DNA from: Candidatus Hydrogenedentota bacterium | Lineage (GTDB): Bacteria > Hydrogenedentota > Hydrogenedentia > Hydrogenedentales > CAITNO01 | Length of the DNA: 64,000 nt | NCBI GenBank assembly: GCA_012730045.1 | Contig: JAAYBR010000108.1 | Location: 51,195 to 115,194 of the forward strand | Reading direction: 5' to 3' | In this document: positions 42,620 through 51,871 of the stretch, piece after piece | How positions within the stretch are numbered: the stretch's first letter is position 1 | Layout of the letters: every line of letters begins with the position of its first letter | Notes under the pieces: model-generated | What the model was told of the DNA's origin: nothing | Seen by the model: only the letters and a program-made list of their open reading frames with translations | Database searches by the model: none | Program-made: the position numbers and the translations under genes

Positions 42620-45037
42620 CTACTTCCCCTCCAGGGCCGCGAAATCGAGAGCCCCTGCCTCCACCGTTTCGGCGAGGGGGGCGCCGGTTTCGGCGTCGCG
42701 GAGGGTGACGGCGATGCGGTAGGTGAGGGACTCGACCATCACCTGCCGGGACAGGATGACGGTCTCGCCGGCGCGCCAGGCGGTGGAGGGCGGGTCGGGG
42801 AAGAAGTCCCAGTAGTACATGCCGAGTTCGCGGGGCACGGGCGGGAGTTTTCCGAGGTCCTCCGGGCGGGGGGTGGCGGTGACGGTGAGGGCGAGATCGC
42901 CCTGCTGCGCCGTTTCGGGCAGGAGCACGATCCGCACGGCGGCCCAACCGGGGAAGAGCGGGGTCACGTGCATGCCGAGGAGGCGCAGTCCGTCCCCGAG
43001 CGGCGCGGTGCCCTGATAGGGCCGCAACAGGTCCGCAAAGCGCCCCTCCAGCGCGATGCGCACCTGGTCCGGCAGCGCGGCGGCGGGGTCGCGCAGGAGG
43101 TCGTACACGTCGAAGAGCGTGGAGGCCGTCTCCGGGGTGCGGGGGGTGCGGCGGCACAGGGCGTGCAGCCAGCCCTCCGGCAGCGCGCCCCGCCCGGGCA
43201 CCCGCCGGTGCGCGAGGGATTCGTACCCGGCGGCGTGCAGCTCCGCCGCCCACGTCTCCAGCCGCGCCGTATGGTCCCCGTCGGTGGGGGACCACAGCAG
43301 GACATGGTCCGGCGGCACGGCGGGCGGGGTCAGCAGCTCCGCCGGGGCCTCCCCCACCGCACCGGGGCGCAGGGGCCGGAGCGACGCGTCACCCGCGCGG
43401 AGGAAGGTGGGGCGCAGGGGGGTGGGGTCCGGATCGAAGAAGCGGGCGTGCAGCGCCGCGCCCAGCCGGGCGGGCCGCTCGGCCACCAGGGCGACGGTGG
43501 CGGGGCCGGGGTCTTCCGCCGCGCCGCGGCGGCGCTCTTGGAGGGCGATGTCCCGGAAGGTCTCCAGCACCGCCGATGCCTCCCGCTGCGGCGGGTGGAT
43601 CGTGTAGTTCCCCATGGCGACCACGGGCTTGAAGACAACCAGCCCGGTGTTGCCCAGGGCGCGGCTTTCGGCGGGGAGGCCGTCATGGGGCACGGCCACG
43701 GGCCCCAGTCCGAGGAGGGACAGGTTGGCGCACTGGAACAGGGCGGCCGCGCCGAACAGGACGGTGGCTGCGGCGCGGAGGGGGCGCCCGGGGATCAGGT
43801 CAAAGCCCCGGTCGGCGAGGAGCGCCAGGGCGGGCAGCATGGGCAGGAGGAAGCGGGGGTTGCGCAGGGTGAACACGCCCGCGAGCATCAGCACCGCGCC
43901 CCCGACCCACACGAGGCAGAGCAGGGAGGACGCGTTCCAGTTGCGGCGGCGCAGCAGCGCGGGCACGCCGAGGGCGGCGAGCAGCGCCAGCGGCAGGAAG
44001 AGGGCCTCGTTCACCGCGTGGGCGGCGTAGACGGGCCAGAAGCGTTCCACGGCGGCGGCGGGGGCCGTCTCCGGGATGCGGCGCGCCGGGGGCGGCGGGT
44101 CCTGCGCGAGGTCCGGGTCGTCGAGGGGCGGGTGCGGGGGCTGGGGCGTTTCGCCGAAGGGGCCGAGCCATCCGGCGGCGTCGCCGTGAACCAGGCCCTC
44201 CGCCGTGCCCCGCTGGGCGCCCCACCAGGCGAGCAGGTCGGCGCGGTGGTAGAGGGACCATCCGGCGAAGGGGCCGGCGGCGAGCAGCGCCACCAGCAGC
44301 AGGCGCGCGCAGTGCCGCCGCAGGCCGAAGGGGGCCAGGTCGCCGGGGACCGCGCCGGAGGCCGCGCGCAGGATTCCCCACGCGGCCCATGCCAGCGCGG
44401 GGGCCAGCAGGCAGGCCGGGGCGTCGGGCTTGCAGAGCCATGCCCACCCCGCCAGCAGGCCGAAGGCGCGCGCCCAGCCGGGGCGCAGCAGGAACCCGCT
44501 GCGCAGGAGGGCGTAGAGCGCCCAGAGGCCCAGGGCGGCCGCCGCCATGTCGGGGGAGAACAGGCGGGACATGCCGAAGGCCAGGGGCATGCAGCTGAAC
44601 AGGAGGGCGGCGCGGGCCGCCTCGCCGGAGCGCCGCGACCGCCGCGCCAGCAGGTACACGCCGAGGATCATGCTTTCAAACAGGAGCAGCGGCACGAGGG
44701 TCAGGCGGTCGGGGCTGAACCCGAACACGAGGGCCGCCGCCGCCCCGAGCAGGTGCGGCAGGGGCGGATAGGGGGAACGGAAGGCCGCCAGCGCTGCCAG
44801 CCGCCCCTCCTCCGGCGGCGCGCCCAGCAGCGCGTAGTAGTCCGCCGCCACGCGCAGGTGGTGCGCCTCGTCGCCCCGGAGGTCGTGGTGGTCCATCCCC
44901 AGCCAGACCACGCCGAGGACAAGATGCGCCGCCAGGACGAGCACCAGCATCCACGGGCCATGGCCCGGATCGGGCCGGGGTGCGGCCTGCGGCGGCGGCA
45001 CCGCCGCCGGGGCGGGAAAGGTGTTTTCCTCGGTCAT
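42620..45037 (-). CDS. GT-C family (GT39/ArnT-like) integral membrane glycosyltransferase
   Basis: The 805-residue protein has an N-terminal cytoplasmic stretch, a first helix and the catalytic-type acidic loop (MDHHDLRGDEAHHL), then about ten hydrophobic segments (for example LFLPLALLAALGVPALL). A large soluble C-terminal region (about 480-805) includes LLGMHVTPLFPGWAAVRIVLL. GT-C enzymes transfer sugars from lipid-linked donors to lipids or proteins at the periplasmic face. The C-terminal extension is larger than in ArnT. No canonical Shine-Dalgarno precedes the ATG at 45037, but it is the first Met before the hydrophobic region. Confidence 0.75.
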   Translation of the reverse strand: MTEENTFPAPAAVPPPQAAPRPDPGHGPWMLVLVLAAHLVLGVVWLGMDHHDLRGDEAHHLRVAADYYALLGAPPEEGRLAALAAFRSPYPPLPHLLGAAAALVFGFSPDRLTLVPLLLFESMILGVYLLARRSRRSGEAARAALLFSCMPLAFGMSRLFSPDMAAAALGLWALYALLRSGFLLRPGWARAFGLLAGWAWLCKPDAPACLLAPALAWAAWGILRAASGAVPGDLAPFGLRRHCARLLLVALLAAGPFAGWSLYHRADLLAWWGAQRGTAEGLVHGDAAGWLGPFGETPQPPHPPLDDPDLAQDPPPPARRIPETAPAAAVERFWPVYAAHAVNEALFLPLALLAALGVPALLRRRNWNASSLLCLVWVGGAVLMLAGVFTLRNPRFLLPMLPALALLADRGFDLIPGRPLRAAATVLFGAAALFQCANLSLLGLGPVAVPHDGLPAESRALGNTGLVVFKPVVAMGNYTIHPPQREASAVLETFRDIALQERRRGAAEDPGPATVALVAERPARLGAALHARFFDPDPTPLRPTFLRAGDASLRPLRPGAVGEAPAELLTPPAVPPDHVLLWSPTDGDHTARLETWAAELHAAGYESLAHRRVPGRGALPEGWLHALCRRTPRTPETASTLFDVYDLLRDPAAALPDQVRIALEGRFADLLRPYQGTAPLGDGLRLLGMHVTPLFPGWAAVRIVLLPETAQQGDLALTVTATPRPEDLGKLPPVPRELGMYYWDFFPDPPSTAWRAGETVILSRQVMVESLTYRIAVTLRDAETGAPLAETVEAGALDFAALEGK

Positions 45038-45078
45038 GCGGGGAGTCCCCTGGCAGCCTGTAAAGACGGCTGTCTGTT

Positions 45079-45210
45079 CTTGGTCCCCCCTTGAGGGGGG
45101 TGGTTCGCGGGAGCGAACCGGGGGATGTTCCGGACTCCCCACCCACGGCGGAGGAGAAGAACATCCCCCGTCCGCGAAGACGCGGCCACCCCCCTCAAGG
45201 GGGGACCAAG
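45079..45210. repeat. Dispersed repeat with TTCGCGGGAGCGAAC core, copy 2 (intact ends)
   Basis: Perfect 25-bp terminal inverted repeats (CTTGGTCCCCCCTTGAGGGG start; 45079-45103 and 45186-45210) enclose GTTCGCGGGAGCGAAC, GGGGGATGTTC, its complement GAACATCCCCC and a CCGCGAAGACGCGG hairpin. It separates the GT-C and oxidoreductase genes and resembles 34737-34841. It is too short to encode a transposase. Confidence 0.85.
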
Positions 45211-45312
45211 ACGTCGCGTGAGCATCAGGTTCGCGAACGCTCCCGGGCTTGTCCCTGATGGAGACGCGTTGAAAGATCCAAGACGCCTGTTGCGGATGTT
45301 TGCCACGGCGCG

Positions 45313-46356
45313 CTACACCACGCAGCCGCTTGGCGCGGCGGGTGCGGCGGCGGCCGCCACGGCGTACTGCGCCGCCAGGCCGGTGGAGAGCGGACACTGC
45401 GGCGCGCGACCCGTGGCCGCGGCGTCCAGCCAGTCGGCCAGCAGCAGGGCCGCAGGGGAGAGCACCGCGGGCGGCGCGGACAGCTCCTCCTCCGCGCCGG
45501 TTTGGGGGAGGAGGCGGACCCGGTCGGGGAACAGCTCCAGCGCCGCACGGTCGCCGCGCAGCATGACGGACCGGTTCCGGGAGACCCACGGCCCGGAGGC
45601 CAGGTGGATTTCCACGCCGCCGGCGAAGTGGAACGCGGTCATGAGGGCGTCGGGTGTTTCGCTGACCAGGTGCCAGATGCCGCTGGCGGAGCAGACCCGC
45701 GCGGGCGCGCCAAGGCCCAGCAGCGCCAGCAACGGGGCGAGCTGGTCGAAGTGCGCCTGCGCGGCGGGGCCGAGGCTGTCGGCGCGCCGCGCGCGCCAGC
45801 CGTCGGCGGGGAGGCAGCGGGCGGCGGACTGGCACCAGGCCACGCGCCCGAGCCTGCCGGAGGCAAGTACCTCCGCCGCAAGCCGCCAGCCGGGCGACAG
45901 GAGGGCCGCCGCGCCGACCTGCACCGCCGGGGCACCGGGTCGGGCCGCCCAGGCGGCGAGGCGTTCCGTGTCTTCGGGGGCGGCGCAGAGGGGCGTTTCG
46001 AGGTAGACCGGCAGGCTGGCCGACAGCGCGGCAAGGGCCGTTGGCGCATGCGCCGCGTCGGGCAGGGCGACCACCACGGCGTCCGCGCGGGACGGGTCGG
46101 CGGCCGCCTCCCAGGACGATGCGATCCGCGCGCCGTGGCGGCGGGCCGCGGCGCGGGCGCGGGCGGGGTCGGCGTCGCACACGAGGGCCGTCTCCACGGG
46201 GAACCCCGCGCGCCGCAGGGCGTCGAGGGCGTCCAGCAGCGCCGCGCCGCGCGCGCCGCATCCGGCGACGGCGACACGGCGGACGGGGCCCGCCGCGCGC
46301 GCCCGCGAGGCGGCCAGGCCCGCGGCGGCGGCGGTGAGAAAGGCGCGCCGGTTCAT
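45313..46356 (-). CDS. Exported Gfo/Idh/MocA-like protein with altered EKP motif
   Basis: The 347-residue protein starts with a Tat signal (NRRAFLTAAAAGLAASRARAAG), then a Rossmann fold with VRRVAVAGCGARGAALLDAL and the usual VVALPDAAHA. In the family the NAD-site/catalytic motif is EKP; here it reads ETP (T121 in YLETPLCA), so the catalytic Lys is missing. The C-terminal substrate domain is short (LASGPWVSRNRSVMLRGDRAALEL). It may be a non-catalytic paralogue. GGAGG precedes the ATG. It follows the EKP-containing paralogue by 83 bp. Confidence 0.8.
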   Translation of the reverse strand: MNRRAFLTAAAAGLAASRARAAGPVRRVAVAGCGARGAALLDALDALRRAGFPVETALVCDADPARARAAARRHGARIASSWEAAADPSRADAVVVALPDAAHAPTALAALSASLPVYLETPLCAAPEDTERLAAWAARPGAPAVQVGAAALLSPGWRLAAEVLASGRLGRVAWCQSAARCLPADGWRARRADSLGPAAQAHFDQLAPLLALLGLGAPARVCSASGIWHLVSETPDALMTAFHFAGGVEIHLASGPWVSRNRSVMLRGDRAALELFPDRVRLLPQTGAEEELSAPPAVLSPAALLLADWLDAAATGRAPQCPLSTGLAAQYAVAAAAAPAAPSGCVV

Positions 46357-46439
46357 GGGGTGTCCTCCTTGAAAAGGCGGGAGGCGGACCCTTCCGGGCC
46401 CGCCTCCGCGTGTTTACTGTCTCGTGTGCCTGGGGCCCC

Positions 46440-47963
46440 TCACGCCTTGAACGGGGGCTTCAGGCTCCAGCCGTTGCGGTACTCGCGGTAGGCCCAGGCG
46501 TTGGCGGTCTTGACGGCCTCGGCGTCGCCGCCGGTGAACTTCTGCGTCTCCGCGTCCCAGCCCAGGGTGGCGGTGCCGTGGGTCGGGGCCTCGTCCGGGA
46601 TGCTGTCGCCGGTGACCTTCGCGCCGGAGGCGAACTGCGCCCCGGCCACATAGGCGCAGGTACCGATGTGGCAGACGCGCGTGGTGTTGAACAGCACGTC
46701 AATCGGCGAGTTCGGCGTGGCCGTGCCGCGGATGCTGTCGGCGAAGTTCTGCCAGTGCGGCTTGTTCAGCGCCTCCTCCTGGTCCGGCGTCTCGGGCTCG
46801 ATCCGCTCGGTGGCGGTCTTGGCGTCCGCCGTCTGGTTCTGGGGCGAGGCGAAGACATTCAGGCCGTTGCGGTCCACGCGGACCACGCCGCGCTCGCCGT
46901 AGAACACGATGCCGTGGTCCGGCTGCTGCCCGTCGAAGGTGAGGGGGTTCCACACCCGGTTGTTGAAGGAGAGGATGAAGTCGTCGAAGCGGTAGAGCAC
47001 CTCGAGGGTGTCCGGGGTCGTGCGGCTGTCCTTCATCAGGTACTTGCCGCCGACGGTGGACACGGACTTCGGCTGGAGGTCGTCGCCCAGGGCCATCAGG
47101 GCGATGTCCATCAGGTGGGCGCCCCAGTCCGTGATCTTGCCGCCCGAATAGTCCAGGTACCACCGGAAGTTGTAGACCCAGCGGTTCACGTTGAAGGGGC
47201 GGTGCTCCACCCAGCCCTGGTGCGCCTCCCAGTTGAGCCCCTTGGCGGCGTACTTCTCGGCGTCCGTGTCGCCCATGCCGATCCCCTCGATGGGGCCGTT
47301 GTCCAGGGAGAAGGTTTCCACGCGGGCCACCTTGCCGATGCCGCCGGACTTCACAATCTCCACCGCCTTCCGGAAGTGCTGGCCCGAGCGCTGCATGTTG
47401 CCGCCCTGGAACACCACGCCGCTCTCCTTCACCGCCTGGAGCATGGCGTGCGCCTCGGCGATGGTGGTGCTCAGGGGCTTCTCGCAGTAGATGGACTTCT
47501 TCGCCGCCGCCGCGTACAGCGTGGGCAGGCAGTGCCAGTGGTCCGGCGTCGCGATGACCACCGCGTCCACGTCCGGGTTGTCAATCACCTCGCGGAAGTC
47601 CGGCACGATCTTCGCGTCCGGAATCTTATTGGCGAACATCTTCATCACCCGCTGCTCGACGTGCGGGATGCGCAGGTCGCACAGCATGATGGGCTGGAAG
47701 CCGCCGTTCATCACGGTGAACTTCAGGTCCGCCGTGCCCATGCCGCCCAGGCCGATGTGCCCCGTGCGGATGAGCTCGTTCGCGCCGAGGACCGACGACG
47801 GCAGGATGGACTTGTACACCGACGCGTCGGCGCGCTTCGACGCCGCGCCCACGGCCGCCGTCGCGCCCGCGACCGCCGCCGCCTTGTGGATGAAGTCCCG
47901 GCGGCTCAGGGGCTCGCGGCCCGCGCCGCCCTCCCGGGGCTCCGTGCTCTTGGAAATGGACAT
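46440..47963 (-). CDS. Tat-exported Gfo/Idh/MocA family oxidoreductase
   Basis: The 507-residue protein has a Tat signal (SRRDFIHKAAAVAGATAAVGA), an NAD(P)-binding fold (IRTGHIGLGGMGTADLKF, VDAVVIATPDHWH) and the intact catalytic E-K162-P motif in YCEKPLS. The C-terminal domain carries YLDYSGGKITDWGAHLMDIAL, whose Asp/His are typical catalytic residues. Homologues oxidise sugars or inositols in the periplasm; the substrate is unknown. Ribosome site GGAGGT supports 47963 over the upstream in-frame codon. Confidence 0.9.
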   Translation of the reverse strand: MSISKSTEPREGGAGREPLSRRDFIHKAAAVAGATAAVGAASKRADASVYKSILPSSVLGANELIRTGHIGLGGMGTADLKFTVMNGGFQPIMLCDLRIPHVEQRVMKMFANKIPDAKIVPDFREVIDNPDVDAVVIATPDHWHCLPTLYAAAAKKSIYCEKPLSTTIAEAHAMLQAVKESGVVFQGGNMQRSGQHFRKAVEIVKSGGIGKVARVETFSLDNGPIEGIGMGDTDAEKYAAKGLNWEAHQGWVEHRPFNVNRWVYNFRWYLDYSGGKITDWGAHLMDIALMALGDDLQPKSVSTVGGKYLMKDSRTTPDTLEVLYRFDDFILSFNNRVWNPLTFDGQQPDHGIVFYGERGVVRVDRNGLNVFASPQNQTADAKTATERIEPETPDQEEALNKPHWQNFADSIRGTATPNSPIDVLFNTTRVCHIGTCAYVAGAQFASGAKVTGDSIPDEAPTHGTATLGWDAETQKFTGGDAEAVKTANAWAYREYRNGWSLKPPFKA

Positions 47964-48191
47964 GGTTGCAACCTCCAGCAATGGGTTAAGGGACCGGTTC
48001 CCCGGGGCCGCGCCCCGGACTGCTCAACGCCGAAGTGTACCCCCGCACCCGCCCGCGATTCAAAAAGAAGAGGGTGCGGGCGCGGCGGCCGGCCGCTTCT
48101 CCGGCGGTCCGGGAAACAGGGGACCGTTTCCTTTTTCCGCCCCGCCGTGGCAAAATGACGGTTCACGCGCAACGGACAAGGAGACACGCTC

Positions 48192-50141
48192 ATGGCGGTG
48201 ACGGATCTTTCCGCGGGTTCCTGGACGCTGGAGGGCTGGCGGCCGAACGCCTGGCGGCCCGCGAAGCTGGGCGAGGCGGGCTTTGGCATCGCGCCGGACA
48301 TCGCGCCGGTGCCGATGCGGGTGCCGGGCTCGGTGCAGCAGGCGCTGCTGGAAGCGGGCATCCTCCCCGACTGGCGCGTCGGCTTGAACTCGCGCCTCTG
48401 CGAGTGGGTGGAGCACCGCCACTGGGTGCTGGAAACAACGCCGCCGCCGGTGGCCGCGGGCCTCGACGCCGTCCTGGAGGCGGACTGCCTCGACTATTCC
48501 GGCTGGATCCTCGTGGACGGCAGGGAGGCCGCGCGCTTCGAGGGCGCCCTGCTCCCGCACCGCTTTGATCTGGGCGCGGCGCTGGCCGACGGCGCGCCGC
48601 ACCGGCTGGCGATTGTCTTCGAGGAGCCGCCGCGCGAGCAGGGGCAGTTCGGGTACACCTCGCAGTCGCGCTTTTTCAAGCCGCGCTTCACCTACAGTTG
48701 GGACTGGTGCCCGCGCCTGGTGCCCGTGGGCGTGGGCGGCCCCCTGCGCCTGCTCACGGGGGGGTCGGCCCGCGTCTCCCTGCGGCGTGTCGCCGCGGAC
48801 TATGACCACCACACGGGGCTCGGGACCGTGGAGGTCTCGCTGGACGGCGCGGAGGCCGCCGCGCGCGCGCGCCTGCGGCTGCTCGACGGTGAAACGGAGA
48901 TCGCGGCCACGGAGACTGTCCCGCTGCGCCTGGAGGCGCTGAAGGCGGACCCGTGGCAGCCCAACCTCCACGGCACCCCGAAGACCTACACGGCGGAGAT
49001 TACGGCCTGGGACGCCGCGGGCGACGAGTGCCTGCGCGAGACACGCACCGTGGGCTTCCGGCGCGTGGAGTGGAAACCCTGCGAGGGCGCGCCCGACGGC
49101 GCCGCGCCGTGGCTGTGCGTGGTGAACGGCGAGCCCGTCTTTCTCGGCGGCGCCAACTGGGTGCCCGCCCGCCTCGCCCATCTCGACGCGACGGCGGAGG
49201 ACCACGAACTGCTCGTGGGCCGCTACCGCGACATGGGCTGCACGGTCCTGCGCGTGTGGGGCGGCGCGGGGCTCGGCGACCGCTCGTTCTACGAGGCCTG
49301 CGACCGCGCCGGCATCTTCGTGTGGCAGGAGTTCCCCCTGTCGTCGTCGGGCATCGAGAACACGCCGCCGTCGGACCCGGAGGCCGTCGCGCGGCTGGAG
49401 AAGATCGCCGTGTCCTACGCGCGGCGGCGGGCGAACCACCCGTCGCTCCTGCTGTGGTGCGGCGGCAACGAGCTCTACTACGGCCCCTCGCCGGACCACC
49501 CCGGCCCGCAGAAACCCGTGGACCTGGAGCACCCCTGCATCGCCATGCTCGCCCGCGTCGTCACGGAGGAGGACCCCGGCCGGCGCTTCCTGACCGGGTC
49601 GCCCAGCGGGCCGGTGGACTACGCCCTGCCGGAGAACTACGGCAGGGGCATCCACCACGACATCCACGGCCCCTGGGGCCAGGGCGGCGGGCCCGACCTG
49701 GAGAAGTGGCGCGCCTACTGGGCCGGCGACGACGCGCTGTTCCGCTCGGAGGTGGGCTACCCCGGCGCGATGGACGCGGCGCAGATCTGGCGCTACGCCG
49801 GGGACTGCGCCTTCTGGCCGCCCCGCGGCGAGTACTGGATGCACACGGCCGCGTGGTGGACCCTGTGGGGCGCGGCGGCGCAGGGGGAGACGGCGGGCCT
49901 GTCTCCCGAGGCCGCCTTCCTGAAGTACGTCGCCTTCACCCAGCGCCTCCAGGCCGAGGCCTACCGCATCGCCGCGGCCGCCTGCCGCGGCCGCTTCCCC
50001 CGCTGCGGCGGCTTCATCATCTGGATGGGCCACGACTGCTTCCCCTGCCCGTCCAACAACTCGGTCATTGACTGCGACGGCAACCTGAAGCCCGCCGCGG
50101 ACGCCCTGCGCGCCGTCTTCCGCGGCGAAACGGGGGCCTGA
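48192..50141 (+). CDS. Glycoside hydrolase family 2, beta-mannosidase-like
   Basis: The 649-residue enzyme has a jelly-roll sugar-binding domain (about 1-180; VPGSVQQALLEAGILPD), an Ig-like domain, and a TIM barrel with acid/base E427 (WCGGNE) and probable nucleophile E520 (FRSEVGYPG). The short form ends soon after IIWMGHDCFPCPSNNSVIDCDG, so the C-terminal Ig domains of longer mannosidases are missing. No signal peptide is visible, suggesting cytoplasmic processing of imported oligosaccharides. GGAGA precedes the ATG. Confidence 0.87.
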   Translation: MAVTDLSAGSWTLEGWRPNAWRPAKLGEAGFGIAPDIAPVPMRVPGSVQQALLEAGILPDWRVGLNSRLCEWVEHRHWVLETTPPPVAAGLDAVLEADCLDYSGWILVDGREAARFEGALLPHRFDLGAALADGAPHRLAIVFEEPPREQGQFGYTSQSRFFKPRFTYSWDWCPRLVPVGVGGPLRLLTGGSARVSLRRVAADYDHHTGLGTVEVSLDGAEAAARARLRLLDGETEIAATETVPLRLEALKADPWQPNLHGTPKTYTAEITAWDAAGDECLRETRTVGFRRVEWKPCEGAPDGAAPWLCVVNGEPVFLGGANWVPARLAHLDATAEDHELLVGRYRDMGCTVLRVWGGAGLGDRSFYEACDRAGIFVWQEFPLSSSGIENTPPSDPEAVARLEKIAVSYARRRANHPSLLLWCGGNELYYGPSPDHPGPQKPVDLEHPCIAMLARVVTEEDPGRRFLTGSPSGPVDYALPENYGRGIHHDIHGPWGQGGGPDLEKWRAYWAGDDALFRSEVGYPGAMDAAQIWRYAGDCAFWPPRGEYWMHTAAWWTLWGAAAQGETAGLSPEAAFLKYVAFTQRLQAEAYRIAAAACRGRFPRCGGFIIWMGHDCFPCPSNNSVIDCDGNLKPAADALRAVFRGETGA

Positions 50142-50161
50142 CCCCGGCGGTTAAAAGACCA

Positions 50162-50226
50162 GGCAGGCGGGACGCCTGCGCTACGGAAGAGGCCCGCCGC
50201 CCCGTAGCGCAGGTGTCCCGCCTGCC
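50162..50226. repeat. GGCAGGCGGGACGCCTGCGC palindrome, copy 1
   Basis: Arms of 25 bp (50162-50186 and 50202-50226) are complementary with one mismatch around a 15-bp loop. The same family recurs at 59825-59903 and, more diverged, at 53318-53363. Confidence 0.87.
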
Positions 50227-50315
50227 GGGTCTTTGCCCACCCGCCTCGTGTGCCGCGCCGCCGCGCGCGCGTGTATACTACCCGGGCCGGAAGACCGGCC
50301 TTGGAGGGTGATGCC

Positions 50316-51389
50316 ATGTCCCGCCGCGTGCTGGGTACTGTTGTCTTGTTTCTGACCGCCGTCGCAATGGCCGCGCCGGGCGCGCGGGCGCAGGCTCCGG
50401 ACCCCGACCCCCGGGTGGCCGCGCTGGCCGCCGAGGTCGCGGACAAGGGCTGGGTCGTCTACGGCGCGCGGAGCGAATCGGGGTCGTGGGACCTGTTTCT
50501 CGCGCGGCCGGACGGCGCCGACCGCCGCAACATCACGAACACCCCGGATGATGAGGAGGCCGCCCCGCGCTTCTCCCCCGACGGCAAACGGCTGCTCTAC
50601 CGGCGGCTGGCGAAGGGCACGGCCATTGACCACGACCAGTGGGGCTTCCAGGGCGAGCTGATGCTGGCGGACGCCGACGGCGCGAACGCCGCGCCTTTCG
50701 GCGGCGAGGGCGAATACCCGTGGGCGTCGTGGTCGCCCGACGGCACGCAGCTCGCCTGCCTCACCAAGAAGGGCATCGAGATTGTCTCCATCGCGGACAA
50801 GGCGGTGGTCCGGAAGCTCCCGCGCAAGGGCATCTACCAGCAGCTCTTCTGGTCGCCCGACGGCAAATGGTTCTGCGGCACGGGCAACCACGGGGGGGAG
50901 TCGTGGACCGTGGTCCGCATGAACGCCGAGACGGGGGAGGTGAACCCCGCGCGGTCCTTCCAAAACTGCACCCCGGAGTGGTTTCCCGACAGCGCGCACA
51001 TCCTCCTGTCGTCGCGGCCGGCGAACCAGCCCGGCGCGAACGGCTACGGCTACACGCAGCTCTGGGCCGTCTCGGGCGACGGCGCGGACCAGCGGCTCCT
51101 CTACGGCGAGGACGGCTTCCATGTGTACGGCGGCGCCGTGTCGCCGGACGGGAACTACCTCCTCTTCACGAACGGGAAACGGGACGGAAACAGCTCGGAC
51201 AAGAACGGCGCGGCGCTCTGCGTCATGCGGATGGCGGACGCGCCGTCCATCGGCGGGCCCAGCCCCGACCTCCGCGCGCTGCATCCGGAGACCAAGGACG
51301 GCCCGGTCCTCCGGCTGGGCGAGGTGTGGGAGCCGCACTGGACCTATGCGGAGATTGTCCGGGACGGCGCAACGAAGACGGGAGAGTAG
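50316..51389 (+). CDS. Secreted PD40/TolB-like beta-propeller protein
   Basis: The 357-residue exported protein (signal RRVLGTVVLFLTAVAMAAPGARA) has repeated PD40 blades: APRFSPDGKRLLYRR, WASWSPDGTQLACL, QLFWSPDGKWFCGT and GAVSPDGNYLLFTNG. It resembles TolB-type propellers that bind proteins or glycans; the precise role is unknown. GGAGGG precedes the ATG by seven bases, and a TATACT (50274-50279) may be its -10. The following lipoprotein starts two bases after its stop, so the two are probably coupled. Confidence 0.8.
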   Translation: MSRRVLGTVVLFLTAVAMAAPGARAQAPDPDPRVAALAAEVADKGWVVYGARSESGSWDLFLARPDGADRRNITNTPDDEEAAPRFSPDGKRLLYRRLAKGTAIDHDQWGFQGELMLADADGANAAPFGGEGEYPWASWSPDGTQLACLTKKGIEIVSIADKAVVRKLPRKGIYQQLFWSPDGKWFCGTGNHGGESWTVVRMNAETGEVNPARSFQNCTPEWFPDSAHILLSSRPANQPGANGYGYTQLWAVSGDGADQRLLYGEDGFHVYGGAVSPDGNYLLFTNGKRDGNSSDKNGAALCVMRMADAPSIGGPSPDLRALHPETKDGPVLRLGEVWEPHWTYAEIVRDGATKTGE

Positions 51390-51391
51390 TC

Positions 51392-51868
51392 TTGCAGTAC
51401 AAGGGACTGGTTCTGGGAGGCGCGGCGGCGGTTGCCGCGCTGTGCCTGCTGGCGGGCTGCGGCGGCAAGCCGTCCACCGGCGAGGACGCCTTCGTCACGA
51501 CGAAGGGCACTGTGGAGGTGACGGCGGAGCTTGTGGAGATCCGGGGGGAGTTCGCCAACCGGGCGGACTATGACTACGCCTTCATCATGAAGTACAACGT
51601 GCTGAAGACGCACCGGGGCGCCGTGCCGCCGGGGCCGATCTATGTCGGCCACTACAACCCCGAGAAGCCGCGCGACCGCGTGAAGGACGCGCGCGTGGAG
51701 GATGTCGGCGGAACGCTCCAGGCGTTCAAGGCGGGCGACGTCCACCGCATGGCCCTAGAAGTCCCCATTGACGACATCTTCATGGGCGGCATCATCAACC
51801 GTTACTTCGGCGAGGAGACCGGCCCGGTCTACTGGGCCGTCTGGACCAATCCGGCGGCGCGGCCCTGA
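51392..51868 (+). CDS. Small lipoprotein of unknown function (TTG start)
   Basis: The 158-residue product starts with TTG at 51392, with GGAGAG five bases before it. It has a lipoprotein signal (LVLGGAAAVAALCLLAGCGG, lipobox LLAG/C). The mature part (VTAELVEIRGEFANRADYDYAFIMKYNVLKTHRG) reads as a small beta domain with a conserved-looking VGHYNPEKPRDRVKD. I know no named family for it. It is three bases before the O-acyltransferase gene, suggesting a role in the same surface-polysaccharide modification unit. Confidence 0.68.
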   Translation: MQYKGLVLGGAAAVAALCLLAGCGGKPSTGEDAFVTTKGTVEVTAELVEIRGEFANRADYDYAFIMKYNVLKTHRGAVPPGPIYVGHYNPEKPRDRVKDARVEDVGGTLQAFKAGDVHRMALEVPIDDIFMGGIINRYFGEETGPVYWAVWTNPAARP

Positions 51869-51871
51869 CCC

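Noticed and set aside
42387..43295. Upstream extension of the PHP gene frame
   Set aside because: The extension overlaps the GT-C gene's 3' end on the same strand in another frame and is Arg/Pro-biased; the anchored start at 42389 has a ribosome site.
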